Assembly: GCF_000215955.2 (NCBI RefSeq)
Contig: NZ_AFNV02000024.1
Span: 1-64,000 of the forward strand
Direction: 5' to 3'
Source: Salinisphaera shabanensis E1L3A
GTDB taxonomy: Bacteria > Pseudomonadota > Gammaproteobacteria > Nevskiales > Salinisphaeraceae
Length of the DNA: 64,000 nt
Shown here in pieces: positions 29,137 through 48,005 of the stretch. The notes under the pieces were generated by a model, which did no database searches, was not told where the DNA came from, and saw only the letters and a list, made by a program, of their open reading frames with translations. The position numbers were made by a program, and so were the translations under genes. Every line of letters begins with the position of its first letter. The stretch's first letter is position 1.

Positions 29137-29451
29137 TTACTGCAATTTAATTTGGACGTCGACGCCCGCAGCAAGATCCAGCTTCATGAGCGCGTCCACG
29201 GTCTTCTCCGTGGGCTCCACGATATCCATCATCCGCTTGTGCGTGCGGATTTCGTACTGATCGCGCGCATCCTTGTTCACATGCGGCGAAATGAGGATCG
29301 TGTAGCGCTCCTTTCGCGTCGGCAGCGGGATCGGGCCGTGCACCTGCGCACCCGTGCGCTTGGCGGTTTCCACGATCTCACGCGCCGACTTGTCGATCAG
29401 GCGATGATCGAAAGCCTTGAGGCGAATACGAATGTTCTGACTTGCGGCCAT
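29137..29451 (-). CDS. rpsJ: 30S ribosomal protein S10 (NusE)
   Basis: The 104-residue protein has [17 protein letters not shown] and the S10 signature [17 protein letters not shown]. Besides its ribosomal role it acts as NusE, linking NusG and NusB in antitermination and transcription-translation coupling. It starts only 2 bases after the tufA stop, and 147 bases separate it from rplC. It therefore appears transcribed with the str operon rather than leading the S10 operon as in E. coli. Confidence 0.98.
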   Translation of the reverse strand: MAASQNIRIRLKAFDHRLIDKSAREIVETAKRTGAQVHGPIPLPTRKERYTILISPHVNKDARDQYEIRTHKRMMDIVEPTEKTVDALMKLDLAAGVDVQIKLQ

Positions 29452-29453
29452 GT

Positions 29454-30644
<1,191 letters not shown>

Positions 30645-30656
30645 GGCGACTACCTC

Positions 30657-32771
30657 TTATGCCTTTTGCGACTGGTTGCGGGTGAGCCCTTCGATTACAT
30701 GCGAAGGTGCTTCCGAATATTTCTCGAACTGCATGGTATAGGTGGCACGACCCTGGCTCATGGAGCGCAGATCGGTCGAATAACCAAACATTTCCGACAG
30801 CGGCACTTCAGCAGACAGCTGCTTGCCGGTGGGAATGTCTTCCATACCCTTGACGGTGCCGCGACGGCGATTCAGATCGCCCATCACATCACCCATGTAT
30901 TCTTCGGGCGTGACGACTTCGACGTCCATCATCGGCTCAAGCAGAACCGGCGACGCCTTGCGCGCACCATCCTTGAACGCCATCGAGCCGGCTATCTTAA
31001 ACGCGGCCTCGCTGGAGTCAACATCATGGTAGGAACCGTCGTACAGCGTGACCTTAAGATCCACCATCGGATAACCGGCCACGACACCGTTGGTCATCGC
31101 CTCTTGGACGCCCTTGTCCACAGAGTTGATGTATTCCTTCGGCACCACACCACCCGTAATGGCGTTGACGAACTCGTAACCCTTGCCCGCCTCTTCTTGC
31201 GGCTCGAGCCGCAGATAGACGTGGCCGTACTGACCGCGACCGCCGGACTGACGAACGAACTTGCCTTCCTGCTCGACTTCCTTGCGGATCGTTTCGCGGT
31301 AGGCCACCTGCGGTGCACCGACGTTGGCTTCCACGCCGAATTCGCGCTTCATGCGATCGACGATGATTTCCAGATGCAGCTCGCCCATGCCCGAAATGAT
31401 GGTCTGCGCGGTTTCCTCGTCGGTACGCACCTGGAAGGACGGATCCTCCTGGGCCAGCTTCGACAGGGCCACGCCCATCTTTTCCTGATCGGCACGCGAT
31501 TTCGGCTCGACGGCCACCGCGATAACCGGGTCGGGGAACTCCATGCGCTCGAGAATGACCTGGGAGTCCGGCGCACACAGCGTATAACCCGTGGTGACAT
31601 TCTTCAGGCCAACCACAGCGGCAATATCACCCGCACGCACTTCCTTGATCTCCTCACGGGAGTTGGAGTGCATTTGCAGGATACGGCCGACGCGCTCTTT
31701 CTTGTTCTCGATCGGGTTGTAGACCGAGTCGCCGGAGGAGAGCACACCCGAGTAGACACGAATGAAGGCCAGCGAACCGACGAACGGGTCGGTCGCGATC
31801 TTGAATACGAGCGCCGAGAACGGCTCTTCGTCACTGGCGCGGCGCTCGATCTTGACTTCAGGATCGTTCGCGTCCTGGCCCTTGATCGGCGGCACTTCGG
31901 TCGGCGCCGGCAGGTAGTCGACGACCGCGTCGAGCATCGCCTGCACGCCCTTGTTCTTGAACGCGGTACCACACAGGCACAGGCAGATTTCGTTGTTGAT
32001 GGTGCGCGTGCGCAGACCGGCCTTGATGTCGTCGTTCGACAGCTCACCGTCTTCGAGGTACTTGTCCATCAACGCTTCGTTGGCTTCGGCGGCGGCCTCG
32101 ACCATCTCTTCGCGATACTTCTCTGCATCGGCCTTGAGATGGTCGGGGATTTCGCGCGCTTCGAACGTACGACCTGCGTCTTCTTCGTTCCAGTAGATCG
32201 CCTGCATGCGCAGCAGATCGACCACGCCTTCGAAATCGTCTTCCGCGCCGATCGGCAGCTGGATGGACACCGGATGGGTGGCCAGACGATCGCGCATCAT
32301 CTGCACGCAGCGATAGTAGTCCGCACCCAGCTTGTCCATCTTGTTGACGAACACCAGCCGCGGCACGTGGTACTTGTTGGCCTGGCGCCATACCGTTTCC
32401 GTCTGCGGCTCGACACCGGCGTTGGCATCGAGCACACATACCGCGCCGTCGAGCACACGCAGCGAACGCTCGACTTCGATGGTGAAGTCAACGTGACCGG
32501 GCGTGTCGATGATGTTGATACGGTACTGCTCGGGGAACTGCTGCTCCATGCCCTGCCAGAAACAGGTGGTCGCAGCCGAGGTGATGGTGATGCCGCGCTC
32601 CTGCTCCTGCGCCATCCAATCCATCACGGCCGCGCCGTCATGCACTTCGCCCATCTTGTGAGAGATGCCGGTGTAGTAGAGCACACGCTCGGTGGTCGTG
32701 GTCTTGCCGGCATCGATATGCGCCATGATGCCGATGTTGCGATAGCGCTCGAGAGGATGCTTGCGGGCCAT
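30657..32771 (-). CDS. fusA: Elongation factor G
   Basis: The 704-residue GTPase drives translocation and, with RRF, ribosome recycling. The P loop [15 protein letters not shown], the switch [18 protein letters not shown] and [11 protein letters not shown] are intact. The five-domain length equals that of E. coli EF-G. It follows rpsG by 48 bases in the str operon. Confidence 0.98.
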   Translation of the reverse strand: MARKHPLERYRNIGIMAHIDAGKTTTTERVLYYTGISHKMGEVHDGAAVMDWMAQEQERGITITSAATTCFWQGMEQQFPEQYRINIIDTPGHVDFTIEVERSLRVLDGAVCVLDANAGVEPQTETVWRQANKYHVPRLVFVNKMDKLGADYYRCVQMMRDRLATHPVSIQLPIGAEDDFEGVVDLLRMQAIYWNEEDAGRTFEAREIPDHLKADAEKYREEMVEAAAEANEALMDKYLEDGELSNDDIKAGLRTRTINNEICLCLCGTAFKNKGVQAMLDAVVDYLPAPTEVPPIKGQDANDPEVKIERRASDEEPFSALVFKIATDPFVGSLAFIRVYSGVLSSGDSVYNPIENKKERVGRILQMHSNSREEIKEVRAGDIAAVVGLKNVTTGYTLCAPDSQVILERMEFPDPVIAVAVEPKSRADQEKMGVALSKLAQEDPSFQVRTDEETAQTIISGMGELHLEIIVDRMKREFGVEANVGAPQVAYRETIRKEVEQEGKFVRQSGGRGQYGHVYLRLEPQEEAGKGYEFVNAITGGVVPKEYINSVDKGVQEAMTNGVVAGYPMVDLKVTLYDGSYHDVDSSEAAFKIAGSMAFKDGARKASPVLLEPMMDVEVVTPEEYMGDVMGDLNRRRGTVKGMEDIPTGKQLSAEVPLSEMFGYSTDLRSMSQGRATYTMQFEKYSEAPSHVIEGLTRNQSQKA

Positions 32772-32819
32772 GAAAGTCTCTTGAATCTTGCGAAATGGAG
32801 CGCGCGAAAACCGCGCGTC

Positions 32820-33293
32820 TTACCAGCGGAAGTGCGAGAACGCCTTGTTGGCGTCGGCCATCCGGTGCGTGTCTTCGCGCTTTTTAACCGCGGCGCCACG
32901 ATGCTCGGAGGCATCCAGCAGCTCGCCAGCCAGACGCTGAGCCATGGAATGCTCGCCACGCTTGCGCGCTGCGTCGATCACCCAGCGCATGGCCAGCGTA
33001 GTACGACGCACGGCACGCACTTCGACCGGGACCTGATAGGTCGCACCACCGACACGGCGGGACTTGACCTCGACCGCCGGACGGATGTTGTCCAGCGCTT
33101 CCTCGAGAATCTCGAGGGGCTCGTCGGTGCCTTTCTTGGTACCGATCTGGGTCAGCGCGCCATAGACGATGGCCTCGGCCTTCGACTTTTTGCCATCTTC
33201 CATGATCATGTTCATGAACTTGGCCAGCAACTCGCTGTGATAGCGCGGATCGGGCAGAATTTCGCGACGCGGCGCGGATGCACGACGGGACAT
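32820..33293 (-). CDS. rpsG: 30S ribosomal protein S7
   Basis: The 157-residue protein begins [18 protein letters not shown] and has the S7 block [22 protein letters not shown]. It nucleates 30S head assembly. In E. coli S7 is the feedback repressor of the str operon, acting between rpsL and rpsG; here that gap is 40 bases, shorter than in E. coli. Confidence 0.98.
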   Translation of the reverse strand: MSRRASAPRREILPDPRYHSELLAKFMNMIMEDGKKSKAEAIVYGALTQIGTKKGTDEPLEILEEALDNIRPAVEVKSRRVGGATYQVPVEVRAVRRTTLAMRWVIDAARKRGEHSMAQRLAGELLDASEHRGAAVKKREDTHRMADANKAFSHFRW

Positions 33294-33333
33294 AGTGAAC
33301 CTTTAGGTAATTCGGTGAACTAGTGCGTTCGGA

Positions 33334-33708
33334 CTAGGACTTCGGCTTCTTGGCGCCGTACTTGGAACGGCCCTGGCGGCGTGCCTCGACGCCCGAGGCG
33401 TCCAGTGCACCGCGCACCGTGTGATAACGCACACCGGGCAAATCCTTTACACGACCGCCACGAATGAGCACGACCGAGTGTTCCTGCAGGTTATGCCCTT
33501 CGCCGCCGATATAGCTGGCGACTTCGAAACCGTTGGTCAGACGAACACGTGCAACCTTACGCAGCGCGGAGTTCGGCTTCTTCGGCGTGGTGGTATAGAC
33601 ACGCGTGCACACACCACGGCGCTGCGGACAGCCCTGCAGCGCGGGCACGTCGTTCTTCTGGCGCTTGTCTTTGCGGCCCTTGCGGACCAGTTGGTTGACC
33701 GTAGACAC
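33334..33708 (-). CDS. rpsL: 30S ribosomal protein S12
   Basis: The 124-residue decoding-centre protein has [18 protein letters not shown] and [13 protein letters not shown]. Lysines in the streptomycin-relevant positions (PKKPNS and GGRVKDLPG) are the sensitive type. The start is a GTG at 33708, preceded by AGGGTGA. It is the first gene of the str operon. Confidence 0.98.
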   Translation of the reverse strand: MSTVNQLVRKGRKDKRQKNDVPALQGCPQRRGVCTRVYTTTPKKPNSALRKVARVRLTNGFEVASYIGGEGHNLQEHSVVLIRGGRVKDLPGVRYHTVRGALDASGVEARRQGRSKYGAKKPKS

Positions 33709-33730
33709 GTCGTCACCCTACTCGATCGAT

Positions 33731-33769
33731 TAAAAATATTAAGGCAGCGCGACCCGACGTCGTGCTGCC
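33731..33769 (-). terminator. Hairpin plus T tract in the rpsL leader (attenuator or rpoBC terminator)
   Basis: On the minus strand an 11-base stem with one mismatch (33743-33753 with 33759-33769, loop of 5) is followed directly by a T-rich run containing TATTTTT (33731-33742). It is downstream of rpoC and also downstream of the promoter candidate at 33785-33813. It could end rpoBC transcripts and attenuate the str operon. Confidence 0.6.
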
Positions 33770-33784
33770 GTTAAAGGACGGCGG

Positions 33785-33813
33785 ATACTAATAGTGGCGC
33801 GCCGCGCTGTCAA
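33785..33813 (-). promoter_or_regulatory. Promoter of the str operon with overlapping palindrome
   Basis: TTGACA (33808-33813) and TAGTAT (33785-33790) are exactly 17 bases apart on the minus strand, followed by a GC-rich discriminator (CCGCCG) as in stringently regulated promoters. A 10-bp inverted repeat, TGGCGCGCCG (33795-33804) with CGGCGCGCCA (33817-33826), overlaps the spacer and -35. It could be an operator or the rpoC-proximal transcript hairpin. Confidence 0.62.
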
Positions 33814-33833
33814 GCACGGCGCGCCATATCACC

Positions 33834-38057
<4,224 letters not shown>

Positions 38058-38094
38058 GGGGTACTCCAGATCGTGAGGGGCGTGGACACAACGC

Positions 38095-38139
38095 GCGGCG
38101 GTGGGTTAATCCGCCGCTGGCGGCCGGGCTTGCCGGCCG
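38095..38139 (-). promoter_or_regulatory. Two adjacent hairpins in the rpoB-rpoC gap
   Basis: A 7-bp stem with a 9-base loop (GCGGCGG at 38095-38101 with CCGCCGC at 38111-38117) is next to a 7-bp stem with a 5-base loop (CGGCCGG at 38121-38127 with CCGGCCG at 38133-38139). No T tract follows, so RNA processing or stability elements are more likely than termination. Confidence 0.45.
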
Positions 38140-38154
38140 TCACCGCGTACCTCA

Positions 38155-42237
<4,083 letters not shown>

Positions 42238-42320
42238 GTCACTCAACCCTCTGGTTGGACTTGCTGCAAAACCGTGAGTATTTAGCAGCTGGTATCGCGC
42301 GCGTTCGGTCGGGGGCAACG

Positions 42321-42348
42321 GGAAAAGGCCGGCAGCGTCTCCGCTACC
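42321..42348 (-). terminator. Attenuator-like hairpin between rplL and rpoB
   Basis: On the minus strand a 7-bp stem with a GAGA tetraloop (42331-42348) is followed within 4 bases by TTTT (42323-42326). In E. coli a partial terminator in the same gap reduces rpoBC transcription relative to rplJL; this is the likely counterpart. The T tract is short, so termination should be partial. Confidence 0.55.
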
Positions 42349-42408
42349 AGCCAATGCCCAAGATGCGTCAAATTATCGTTTCGAACAATGCCTTTGACGC
42401 GTCCTGCC

Positions 42409-42786
<378 letters not shown>

Positions 42787-42833
42787 TATGTGCTCCTAAT
42801 ACGTTTGGGGCCGTTCGGCCCGTTTCAATTGAT

Positions 42834-43361
42834 TCAAGCAGCCTGCTTTTCGTCGCGGACTGCAGCCACGGTGCGGCTGAGCTTGGCAACCGGCTCGCGC
42901 GTGGTCCGCGCCAGCTTGTCGATGGGTGCTTTCATGACACGCATCAGCTGGGACAGAGCCTCATCACGGGTCGGCAGCTTGGCCAGACGGTCGAGCTGTT
43001 CACCAGGCAGCAACTGCCCGTTGAACGAAATCGCCGTCACCTTCAGGGCATCGTGATCCTTACGAAAATCACTAACGACACGAGCCGCCGAACCCGGATC
43101 TTCCAGGGAGAACCCCAGAATGACCGGACCGACAAACGCATCGGTCATGCATTCGTAATCGGTGCCCTTCAGGGCCAGCTTGGCCAGATTGTTCTTGACC
43201 ACCTTCAAATACGCACCACCCTCGCGGGCGTTCACGCGAAGTGCGTCCATCTGACCAGCGGTGAGACCGCGGTATTCCGCAAGCACTGCGGAATGCGCGC
43301 GATTCGCCACGTCGCTGACTTCTGCCACCATGGCCTGCTTGGCTTGAAAACTCATGGCCAT
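42834..43361 (-). CDS. rplJ: 50S ribosomal protein L10
   Basis: The 175-residue stalk base binds 23S rRNA and L7/L12 dimers. Recognised by VADVxN-type start region (AEVSDVANRAHSAVLAEYRG) and LRVNAREGGAYLKVVKNNL. ATG 43361 has AAGGAG 8 bases upstream; further in-frame ATGs lie at 43367 and 43355. The frame extends to 43481 but that part is leader RNA. Confidence 0.97.
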   Translation of the reverse strand: MAMSFQAKQAMVAEVSDVANRAHSAVLAEYRGLTAGQMDALRVNAREGGAYLKVVKNNLAKLALKGTDYECMTDAFVGPVILGFSLEDPGSAARVVSDFRKDHDALKVTAISFNGQLLPGEQLDRLAKLPTRDEALSQLMRVMKAPIDKLARTTREPVAKLSRTVAAVRDEKQAA

Positions 43362-43632
43362 AGTCATCACTCCTTGAGCAAACCGACGACACATGTCGCC
43401 GGATGATTGACCGGACATGCCCGAGGACATGCCCGTCGACGACTGCCGATTGGCGCCTGAGCGCCGCACGACACACGTCATCTGCGTAGGCTGGCGTCGT
43501 CGCCTTTAAGAACCGAGACCTTCGGCTCGCCTAACGGTCTTTGACGACGCAGCCATCCAAAGAGCGGGCTGCGCTACAAAGAACTCCTTCACCGACGACA
43601 CGACCAAAAAGGCCGCGCCGCCGAACATCCAC
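43362..43632 (-). promoter_or_regulatory. rplJ leader, probable L10(L12)4 autoregulatory RNA
   Basis: The 271-base gap between rplA and rplJ has no gene. On the minus strand it contains GCCTACGCAGATGACG (about 43476-43491), close to the conserved internal-loop sequence of the E. coli L10 leader, and several complementary segments around it. In gammaproteobacteria the L10-L12 complex binds here and represses rplJL translation. Confidence 0.6.
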
Positions 43633-44331
43633 TTATGCCGCGCTCGAACTCGTTGCGTCCACGGCAAGGCCGGGACCCATCGTCGTCGACAGCGACACTT
43701 TCTTGAAATACACGCCTTTCGCGTTCGCCGGCTTGGCCTTGCGAAGATCCGCAATCAGCGCTGCCAGGTTTTCCTTCAGCGCGGTGTTTTCGAAATCCAC
43801 CTTGCCGATCGCGCAGTGAATAATACCGGCCTTATCGGTGCGGTACTGCACCTGACCGGCCTTGGCGTTCTTCACCGCGGTTTCCACATCGGTGGTGACC
43901 GTGCCGGTCTTCGGGTTCGGCATCAGACCCTTCGGGCCCAGAATCTGACCCAGACGGCCCACGACCGGCATCGCATCCGGCGTCGCAACGACCATATCGA
44001 AGTTGATTTCGCCTGCCTGAACCTGCTCGGCCAAGTCATTGAACCCCACGATGTCGGCGCCCGCAGCCTTGGCTTTCTCGGCGTTCTCACCCTGGGTGAA
44101 CACGGCCACGCGCACACTCTTGCCGGTGCCGTTGGGCATGACAGTGGAGCCGCGCACGTTCTGGTCCGACTTGCGCGCATTCACACCGAGATTAACGGCC
44201 ACTTCGACCGACTCGGTGAACTTGGCACTGGACAGCTTCTTGAGCAGATCGAGGGCTTCATCTACCGGATAGACCTTAACCGGATCGACCTGGTCGCGGA
44301 TGGCAGCCTTGCGCTTGGAAATCTTAGCCAT
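43633..44331 (-). CDS. rplA: 50S ribosomal protein L1
   Basis: The 232-residue stalk protein begins [17 protein letters not shown] and has the L1 signature [20 protein letters not shown]. It ejects deacylated tRNA and represses rplKA translation in E. coli. It lies 3 bases after rplK. Confidence 0.98.
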   Translation of the reverse strand: MAKISKRKAAIRDQVDPVKVYPVDEALDLLKKLSSAKFTESVEVAVNLGVNARKSDQNVRGSTVMPNGTGKSVRVAVFTQGENAEKAKAAGADIVGFNDLAEQVQAGEINFDMVVATPDAMPVVGRLGQILGPKGLMPNPKTGTVTTDVETAVKNAKAGQVQYRTDKAGIIHCAIGKVDFENTALKENLAALIADLRKAKPANAKGVYFKKVSLSTTMGPGLAVDATSSSAA

Positions 44332-44334
44332 GGC

Positions 44335-44763
44335 TTAACCCTCCACCTTGATGCCCATCGAACGGGCACTACCTGAAATGATGCGAACCGCGGCATCCAT
44401 ATCGGCAGCATTGAGGTCTGCCCATTTGGTTTGCGCAATCTCTTCGACCTGCGCACGGGTGACCGTACCCACCTTGTTGCGCAGCGGATCGGCCGCACCA
44501 CTGGTGATCTTGGCAGCCTTCTTCAACAGAATCGCAGCCGGCGGCGTCTTCTTGACGAACGAGAAACTGCGATCCGAGAACACCGTGATCACGACCGGAA
44601 TCGGCAGGCCCGGCTCGATATCCTGCGTCTCGGCATTGAACGCCTTGCAGAATTCCATGATGTTCACGCCGTGCTGGCCCAGCGCCGGACCCACGGGGGG
44701 ACTCGGATTGGCCTTGCCGGCCGGGATCTGCAGCTTGATATAGCCCGCAATCTTCTTGGCCAT
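44335..44763 (-). CDS. rplK: 50S ribosomal protein L11
   Basis: The 142-residue protein has [20 protein letters not shown] and the C-terminal RNA-binding end [19 protein letters not shown]. It forms the GTPase-associated centre and senses uncharged tRNA for RelA. It is the first gene of rplKAJL, 89 bases after nusG. Confidence 0.98.
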   Translation of the reverse strand: MAKKIAGYIKLQIPAGKANPSPPVGPALGQHGVNIMEFCKAFNAETQDIEPGLPIPVVITVFSDRSFSFVKKTPPAAILLKKAAKITSGAADPLRNKVGTVTRAQVEEIAQTKWADLNAADMDAAVRIISGSARSMGIKVEG

Positions 44764-44814
44764 TGAACTACTCCTTCAGGTTCATGCGCCGCGGGCCTGA
44801 CCCGGGCTCCCTGT

Positions 44815-44843
44815 GACAAAGAATGCGACGCACCGTGCGTCGC
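44815..44843 (-). terminator. Hairpin with short T-rich tail between nusG and rplK
   Basis: An 8-bp perfect stem (44825-44832 with 44836-44843, loop of 3) begins 9 bases after the nusG stop. On the minus strand it is followed by ATTCTTTGTC. It probably gives partial termination that separates secE-nusG from rplKAJL. Confidence 0.55.
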
Positions 44844-44852
44844 GATGATAGA

Positions 44853-45386
44853 TCAGCTCTTTTCGACCTGATCGAATTCGAGATCGACCGGCGTCGAACG
44901 CCCGAAGATCGTCACCGCCACACGCAGACGGTTCTTTTCGTAATTGACTTCCTCGACCACGCCGTTGAAGTCCGCGAACGGGCCGTCGATGACACGCACC
45001 TCCTGACCCGGCTCGAAAACCGTCTTCGGACGCGGCTTCTCAACCGACTCTTCGACGCGGTTAAGAATCTGATCTGCTTCCGCGTCGGTGATCGGCGCAG
45101 GGCGATCGGCGGTACCGCCAATAAAGCCGAGCACGCGCGGAACACTCTTGACCAGATGCCATGTGTCGTCGTTCATTTCCATATGGACGAGCACATAACC
45201 CGGGAAAAACTTGCGCTCGGTCGTACGGCGCTGACCATCCTTGATCTCGACGACCTCTTCGGTCGGCACCAGGATGTCGCCGAAGTAATCCTCCATGCCG
45301 TGGCGCGCTGCGTACTCCTTGAGAGAGTCGCGCACTTTCTTCTCGTACTGCGAGAAAGCATGAACCACGTACCAATGCTTGGCCAT
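44853..45386 (-). CDS. nusG: Transcription elongation and antitermination factor NusG
   Basis: The 177-residue protein has the NGN domain starting [18 protein letters not shown] and a C-terminal KOW domain ([21 protein letters not shown]). It suppresses pausing, recruits Rho, and couples RNA polymerase to the ribosome through S10. The start at 45386 replaces a longer frame (45434) that overlaps secE. Confidence 0.98.
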   Translation of the reverse strand: MAKHWYVVHAFSQYEKKVRDSLKEYAARHGMEDYFGDILVPTEEVVEIKDGQRRTTERKFFPGYVLVHMEMNDDTWHLVKSVPRVLGFIGGTADRPAPITDAEADQILNRVEESVEKPRPKTVFEPGQEVRVIDGPFADFNGVVEEVNYEKNRLRVAVTIFGRSTPVDLEFDQVEKS

Positions 45387-45403
45387 AAGAATTCGCCTTG
45401 CGC

Positions 45404-45775
45404 CTAGCGGCCGGTCAGAAGTTGAACAGCCCAAGCGAGCACGATATCCAGCGCCCAGATGAACACGGCCAGAATAAGAACCACAACCACGACCATTAGC
45501 GTGGTTTGAACCGTTTCACGGCGCGTCGGCCACACCATGCGCCGCAGCTCGGTGCGCGACCCCTGGATATAGGCCCAGGCGGTTTTACCGATCGCGGTTT
45601 GCAGCGCAATAGCGATCGCAACCGCGGTGCCGCCCAACAAGCCGAGCACACGCACGAGATCGGTATGCGCCGTGAAATAGTAGTAGCCGACCATGCTCGC
45701 CAGCAGCACGCCTATAGCAAGCCATAGCAGCGCTGTATCGAGCAGGGAGCTCGTACGTTTTTCTTGGGTTGCCAT
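45404..45775 (-). CDS. secE: SecE, preprotein translocase subunit
   Basis: The 123-residue membrane protein has three hydrophobic segments, as in E. coli: about residues 14-34, 42-62 and 92-118. The conserved cytosolic block [19 protein letters not shown] lies before the last one. It clamps SecY. It is directly followed by nusG and preceded by tRNA-Trp. Confidence 0.97.
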   Translation of the reverse strand: MATQEKRTSSLLDTALLWLAIGVLLASMVGYYYFTAHTDLVRVLGLLGGTAVAIAIALQTAIGKTAWAYIQGSRTELRRMVWPTRRETVQTTLMVVVVVLILAVFIWALDIVLAWAVQLLTGR

Positions 45776-45816
45776 CGACGACTCGACCGAAAGAAAAGAG
45801 GGAATGCCTGTTTACG

Positions 45817-45892
<76 letters not shown>

Positions 45893-46053
45893 ATGCGCGT
45901 AAACTCATTGCCCGCGAAAAAGACGGCGGATGTTATCACAGTTTCCAGTTTTGGCAACTGCCCCGCCGCGCTCGCGACCTGGAGACACGAAAGCGGCACT
46001 ACGAACGACCCGATGAATATGAGTCGCTCGCATGCCGCAATCGCGCTATTCAG

Positions 46054-47244
46054 CTATTCCGTAATCTTGGTCACGACGCCGGCACCCACGGTGCGGCCGC
46101 CTTCACGAATGGCGAAGCGCAGGCCTTCTTCCATCGCAATCGGGTGAATCAGTTCGACGTTCATCGTGACGTTGTCGCCCGGCATCACCATCTCGGTGTC
46201 CGCCGGCAGCTCACACGCGCCCGTGACGTCCGTCGTGCGAAAGTAGAACTGCGGGCGATAGCCCTTGAAGAACGGCGTGTGACGACCGCCTTCTTCTTTC
46301 TTCAGCACGTACACTTCGCATTCGAACTTGGTGTGCGGCGTGATCGAACCGGGCTTGGCCAGCACCTGGCCGCGCTCGATGTCTTCACGCTTGGTGCCAC
46401 GCAGCAGTACGCCGATGTTGTCGCCGGCCTGACCCTGGTCGAGCAGACGACGGAACATTTCAACGCCGGTGACGGTGGTCTTGGTGGTGGGATTGATACC
46501 CACAATCTCGATGTCGTCGCCGACATTGACGATGCCGCGCTCGACACGACCGGTGGCGACGGTGCCGCGACCGGAGATCGAGAAGACGTCTTCGACCGGC
46601 ATGAGGAAGGCGCCGTCCACGGCACGTTCCGGCTCGGGAATGAAGTCGTCCATGGCGCGCACGAGCTTGGCGATAGCTTCGATGCCGAATTCGCCTTCGT
46701 CGCCTTCCAGCGCTTTCAGCGCGGAGCCGACGATCACCGGGGTGTCGTCACCGGGGAAGTCGTAGGCGTCGAGCAGTTCGCGCACTTCCATTTCGACGAG
46801 CTCGAGCAGCTCTTCGTCGTCGACCATGTCGGCCTTGTTGAGGAACACGACGATGTGCGGCACGCCGACCTGACGCGACAGCAGGATGTGCTCACGCGTC
46901 TGCGGCATCGGGCCGTCAGCCGCGGAGACCACGAGGATCGCGCCGTCCATCTGGGCAGCACCAGTGATCATGTTCTTGACGTAGTCAGCATGACCCGGGC
47001 AGTCAACGTGGGCGTAGTGACGCGCTTCACTTTCGTATTCGACGTGCGAGGTCGAGATCGTGATACCACGCGCCTTTTCTTCCGGCGCCTTGTCGATCAT
47101 GTCAAATGCCGACAGCTGCGATCCGAACAAACGGTTCGATACCACCGTCAGCGCCGCCGTCAACGTGGTCTTGCCATGGTCCACGTGACCAATCGTGCCG
47201 ACGTTTACGTGCGGCTTGTTACGCTCGAATTTTGATTTGGACAT
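46054..47244 (-). CDS. tufB: Elongation factor Tu, copy B
   Basis: The 396-residue GTPase is identical to copy A except Phe186. The two genes are collinear at an offset of exactly 16600 bases. By my line-by-line comparison they differ at about 39 of 1191 positions, nearly all synonymous and clustered, with long identical tracts. It starts with ATG. It is preceded by the tRNA-Tyr, Gly and Thr genes with which it is probably co-transcribed, as in E. coli. Confidence 0.98.
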   Translation of the reverse strand: MSKSKFERNKPHVNVGTIGHVDHGKTTLTAALTVVSNRLFGSQLSAFDMIDKAPEEKARGITISTSHVEYESEARHYAHVDCPGHADYVKNMITGAAQMDGAILVVSAADGPMPQTREHILLSRQVGVPHIVVFLNKADMVDDEELLELVEMEVRELLDAYDFPGDDTPVIVGSALKALEGDEGEFGIEAIAKLVRAMDDFIPEPERAVDGAFLMPVEDVFSISGRGTVATGRVERGIVNVGDDIEIVGINPTTKTTVTGVEMFRRLLDQGQAGDNIGVLLRGTKREDIERGQVLAKPGSITPHTKFECEVYVLKKEEGGRHTPFFKGYRPQFYFRTTDVTGACELPADTEMVMPGDNVTMNVELIHPIAMEEGLRFAIREGGRTVGAGVVTKITE

Positions 47245-47268
47245 TGCTCGCCTTTCGTCGTTGTTGCC

Positions 47269-47283
47269 GTGAGTTCAACTCAC
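47269..47283. promoter_or_regulatory. Palindrome upstream of tufB
   Basis: GTGAGTT-C-AACTCAC is a perfect 7-bp inverted repeat with one central base, about 25 bases before the tufB start. In a tRNA-tufB transcript it would be a small hairpin next to the ribosome site, or it may mark an RNA-processing position. Confidence 0.35.
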
Positions 47284-47342
47284 CGTAGCCGCGACGCCAA
47301 AACGCATCGCGCGCCGACGACGCGACTGCATCGCCGGCAAAT

Positions 47343-47417
<75 letters not shown>

Positions 47418-47451
47418 CTTAGATTGTCATTGCCGCCATAGCGACAAGTTA

Positions 47452-47525
<74 letters not shown>

Positions 47526-47602
47526 GCTGCCAACCACCCGACTCTCGCCAATTCCGGCGCTGCCTGCAAGGGCGCTGCCCGATCCTGACGATTCAAACTT
47601 GT

Positions 47603-47785
47603 TCAAATGGTGGAGGGAGGAGGATTATTCGCGCCTTCGGCGCTCACCCTACGGGCCGGTCGCGTCACGCGACCGTTCTCGGCCGCTCCGCGCCCTCGTC
47701 GAACCGCTCGGTTCAAACCCTCCTCGGTCCGGCCTTTCTAATTGCCGCGACCACCAGTCGTTGTTTACTACGTCAATATGTCAAA
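47603..47785 (-). repeat. tRNA-Tyr-linked 178-bp repeat unit (rtT-like)
   Basis: A 24-base sequence at 47781-47804, consisting of the last 19 bases of tRNA-Tyr including CCA plus the 5 bases after it, recurs exactly at 47603-47626. The offset is 178 bases. The unit between holds compact hairpins (GGTCGCG-TCA-CGCGACC at 47658-47674; GCGCC-TTC-GGCGC at 47631-47643). E. coli tyrT is followed by a 178-bp repeat, each unit carrying the 19-base 3' end of tRNA-Tyr, which produces rtT RNA. The match in both period and tRNA segment is striking. Confidence 0.7.
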
Positions 47786-47870
47786 TGGTGGAGGGAGGAG
47801 GATTCGAACCTCCGAAGGCTGAGCCGACAGATTTACAGTCTGTTCCCTTTGACCGCTTGGGTATCCCTCC
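47786..47870 (-). tRNA. tRNA-Tyr (GTA anticodon)
   Basis: The 85-base class II tRNA has acceptor GGAGGGA with TCCCTCC, anticodon loop around ACTGTAAAT, a long variable arm, TTCGAATCC in the T loop and encoded CCA. It is the first gene of the tRNA-tufB operon. Its 3' end is duplicated 178 bases downstream. Confidence 0.97.
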
Positions 47871-47885
47871 ACAAACGAGCCGCGC

Positions 47886-47914
47886 ATTGTTCGCAATCGA
47901 AACCCGATTGTCAA
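47886..47914 (-). promoter_or_regulatory. Promoter of the tRNA-Tyr/Gly/Thr-tufB operon
   Basis: A perfect TTGACA (47909-47914) and AACAAT (47886-47891) are exactly 17 bases apart on the minus strand. GCGCGGC follows the -10, a GC-rich discriminator of the kind that makes stable-RNA promoters sensitive to ppGpp. Transcription would start about 10 bases before tRNA-Tyr. Confidence 0.7.
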
Positions 47915-48005
47915 CCGCTGGAAAGCGATCGTTTACAGTCGATGTGCACGTATGATGGGTGTGACACTCGAGTCAGCGATCAAACGGCGCGAGGAAAACG
48001 TGCAC

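Noticed and set aside
47603-47804. Interpretation of the duplicated tRNA-Tyr 3' end as phage attachment sites (attL/attR)
   Set aside because: The 178-bp interval is too small for an element and has no integrase. The period and tRNA segment fit the rtT type instead.
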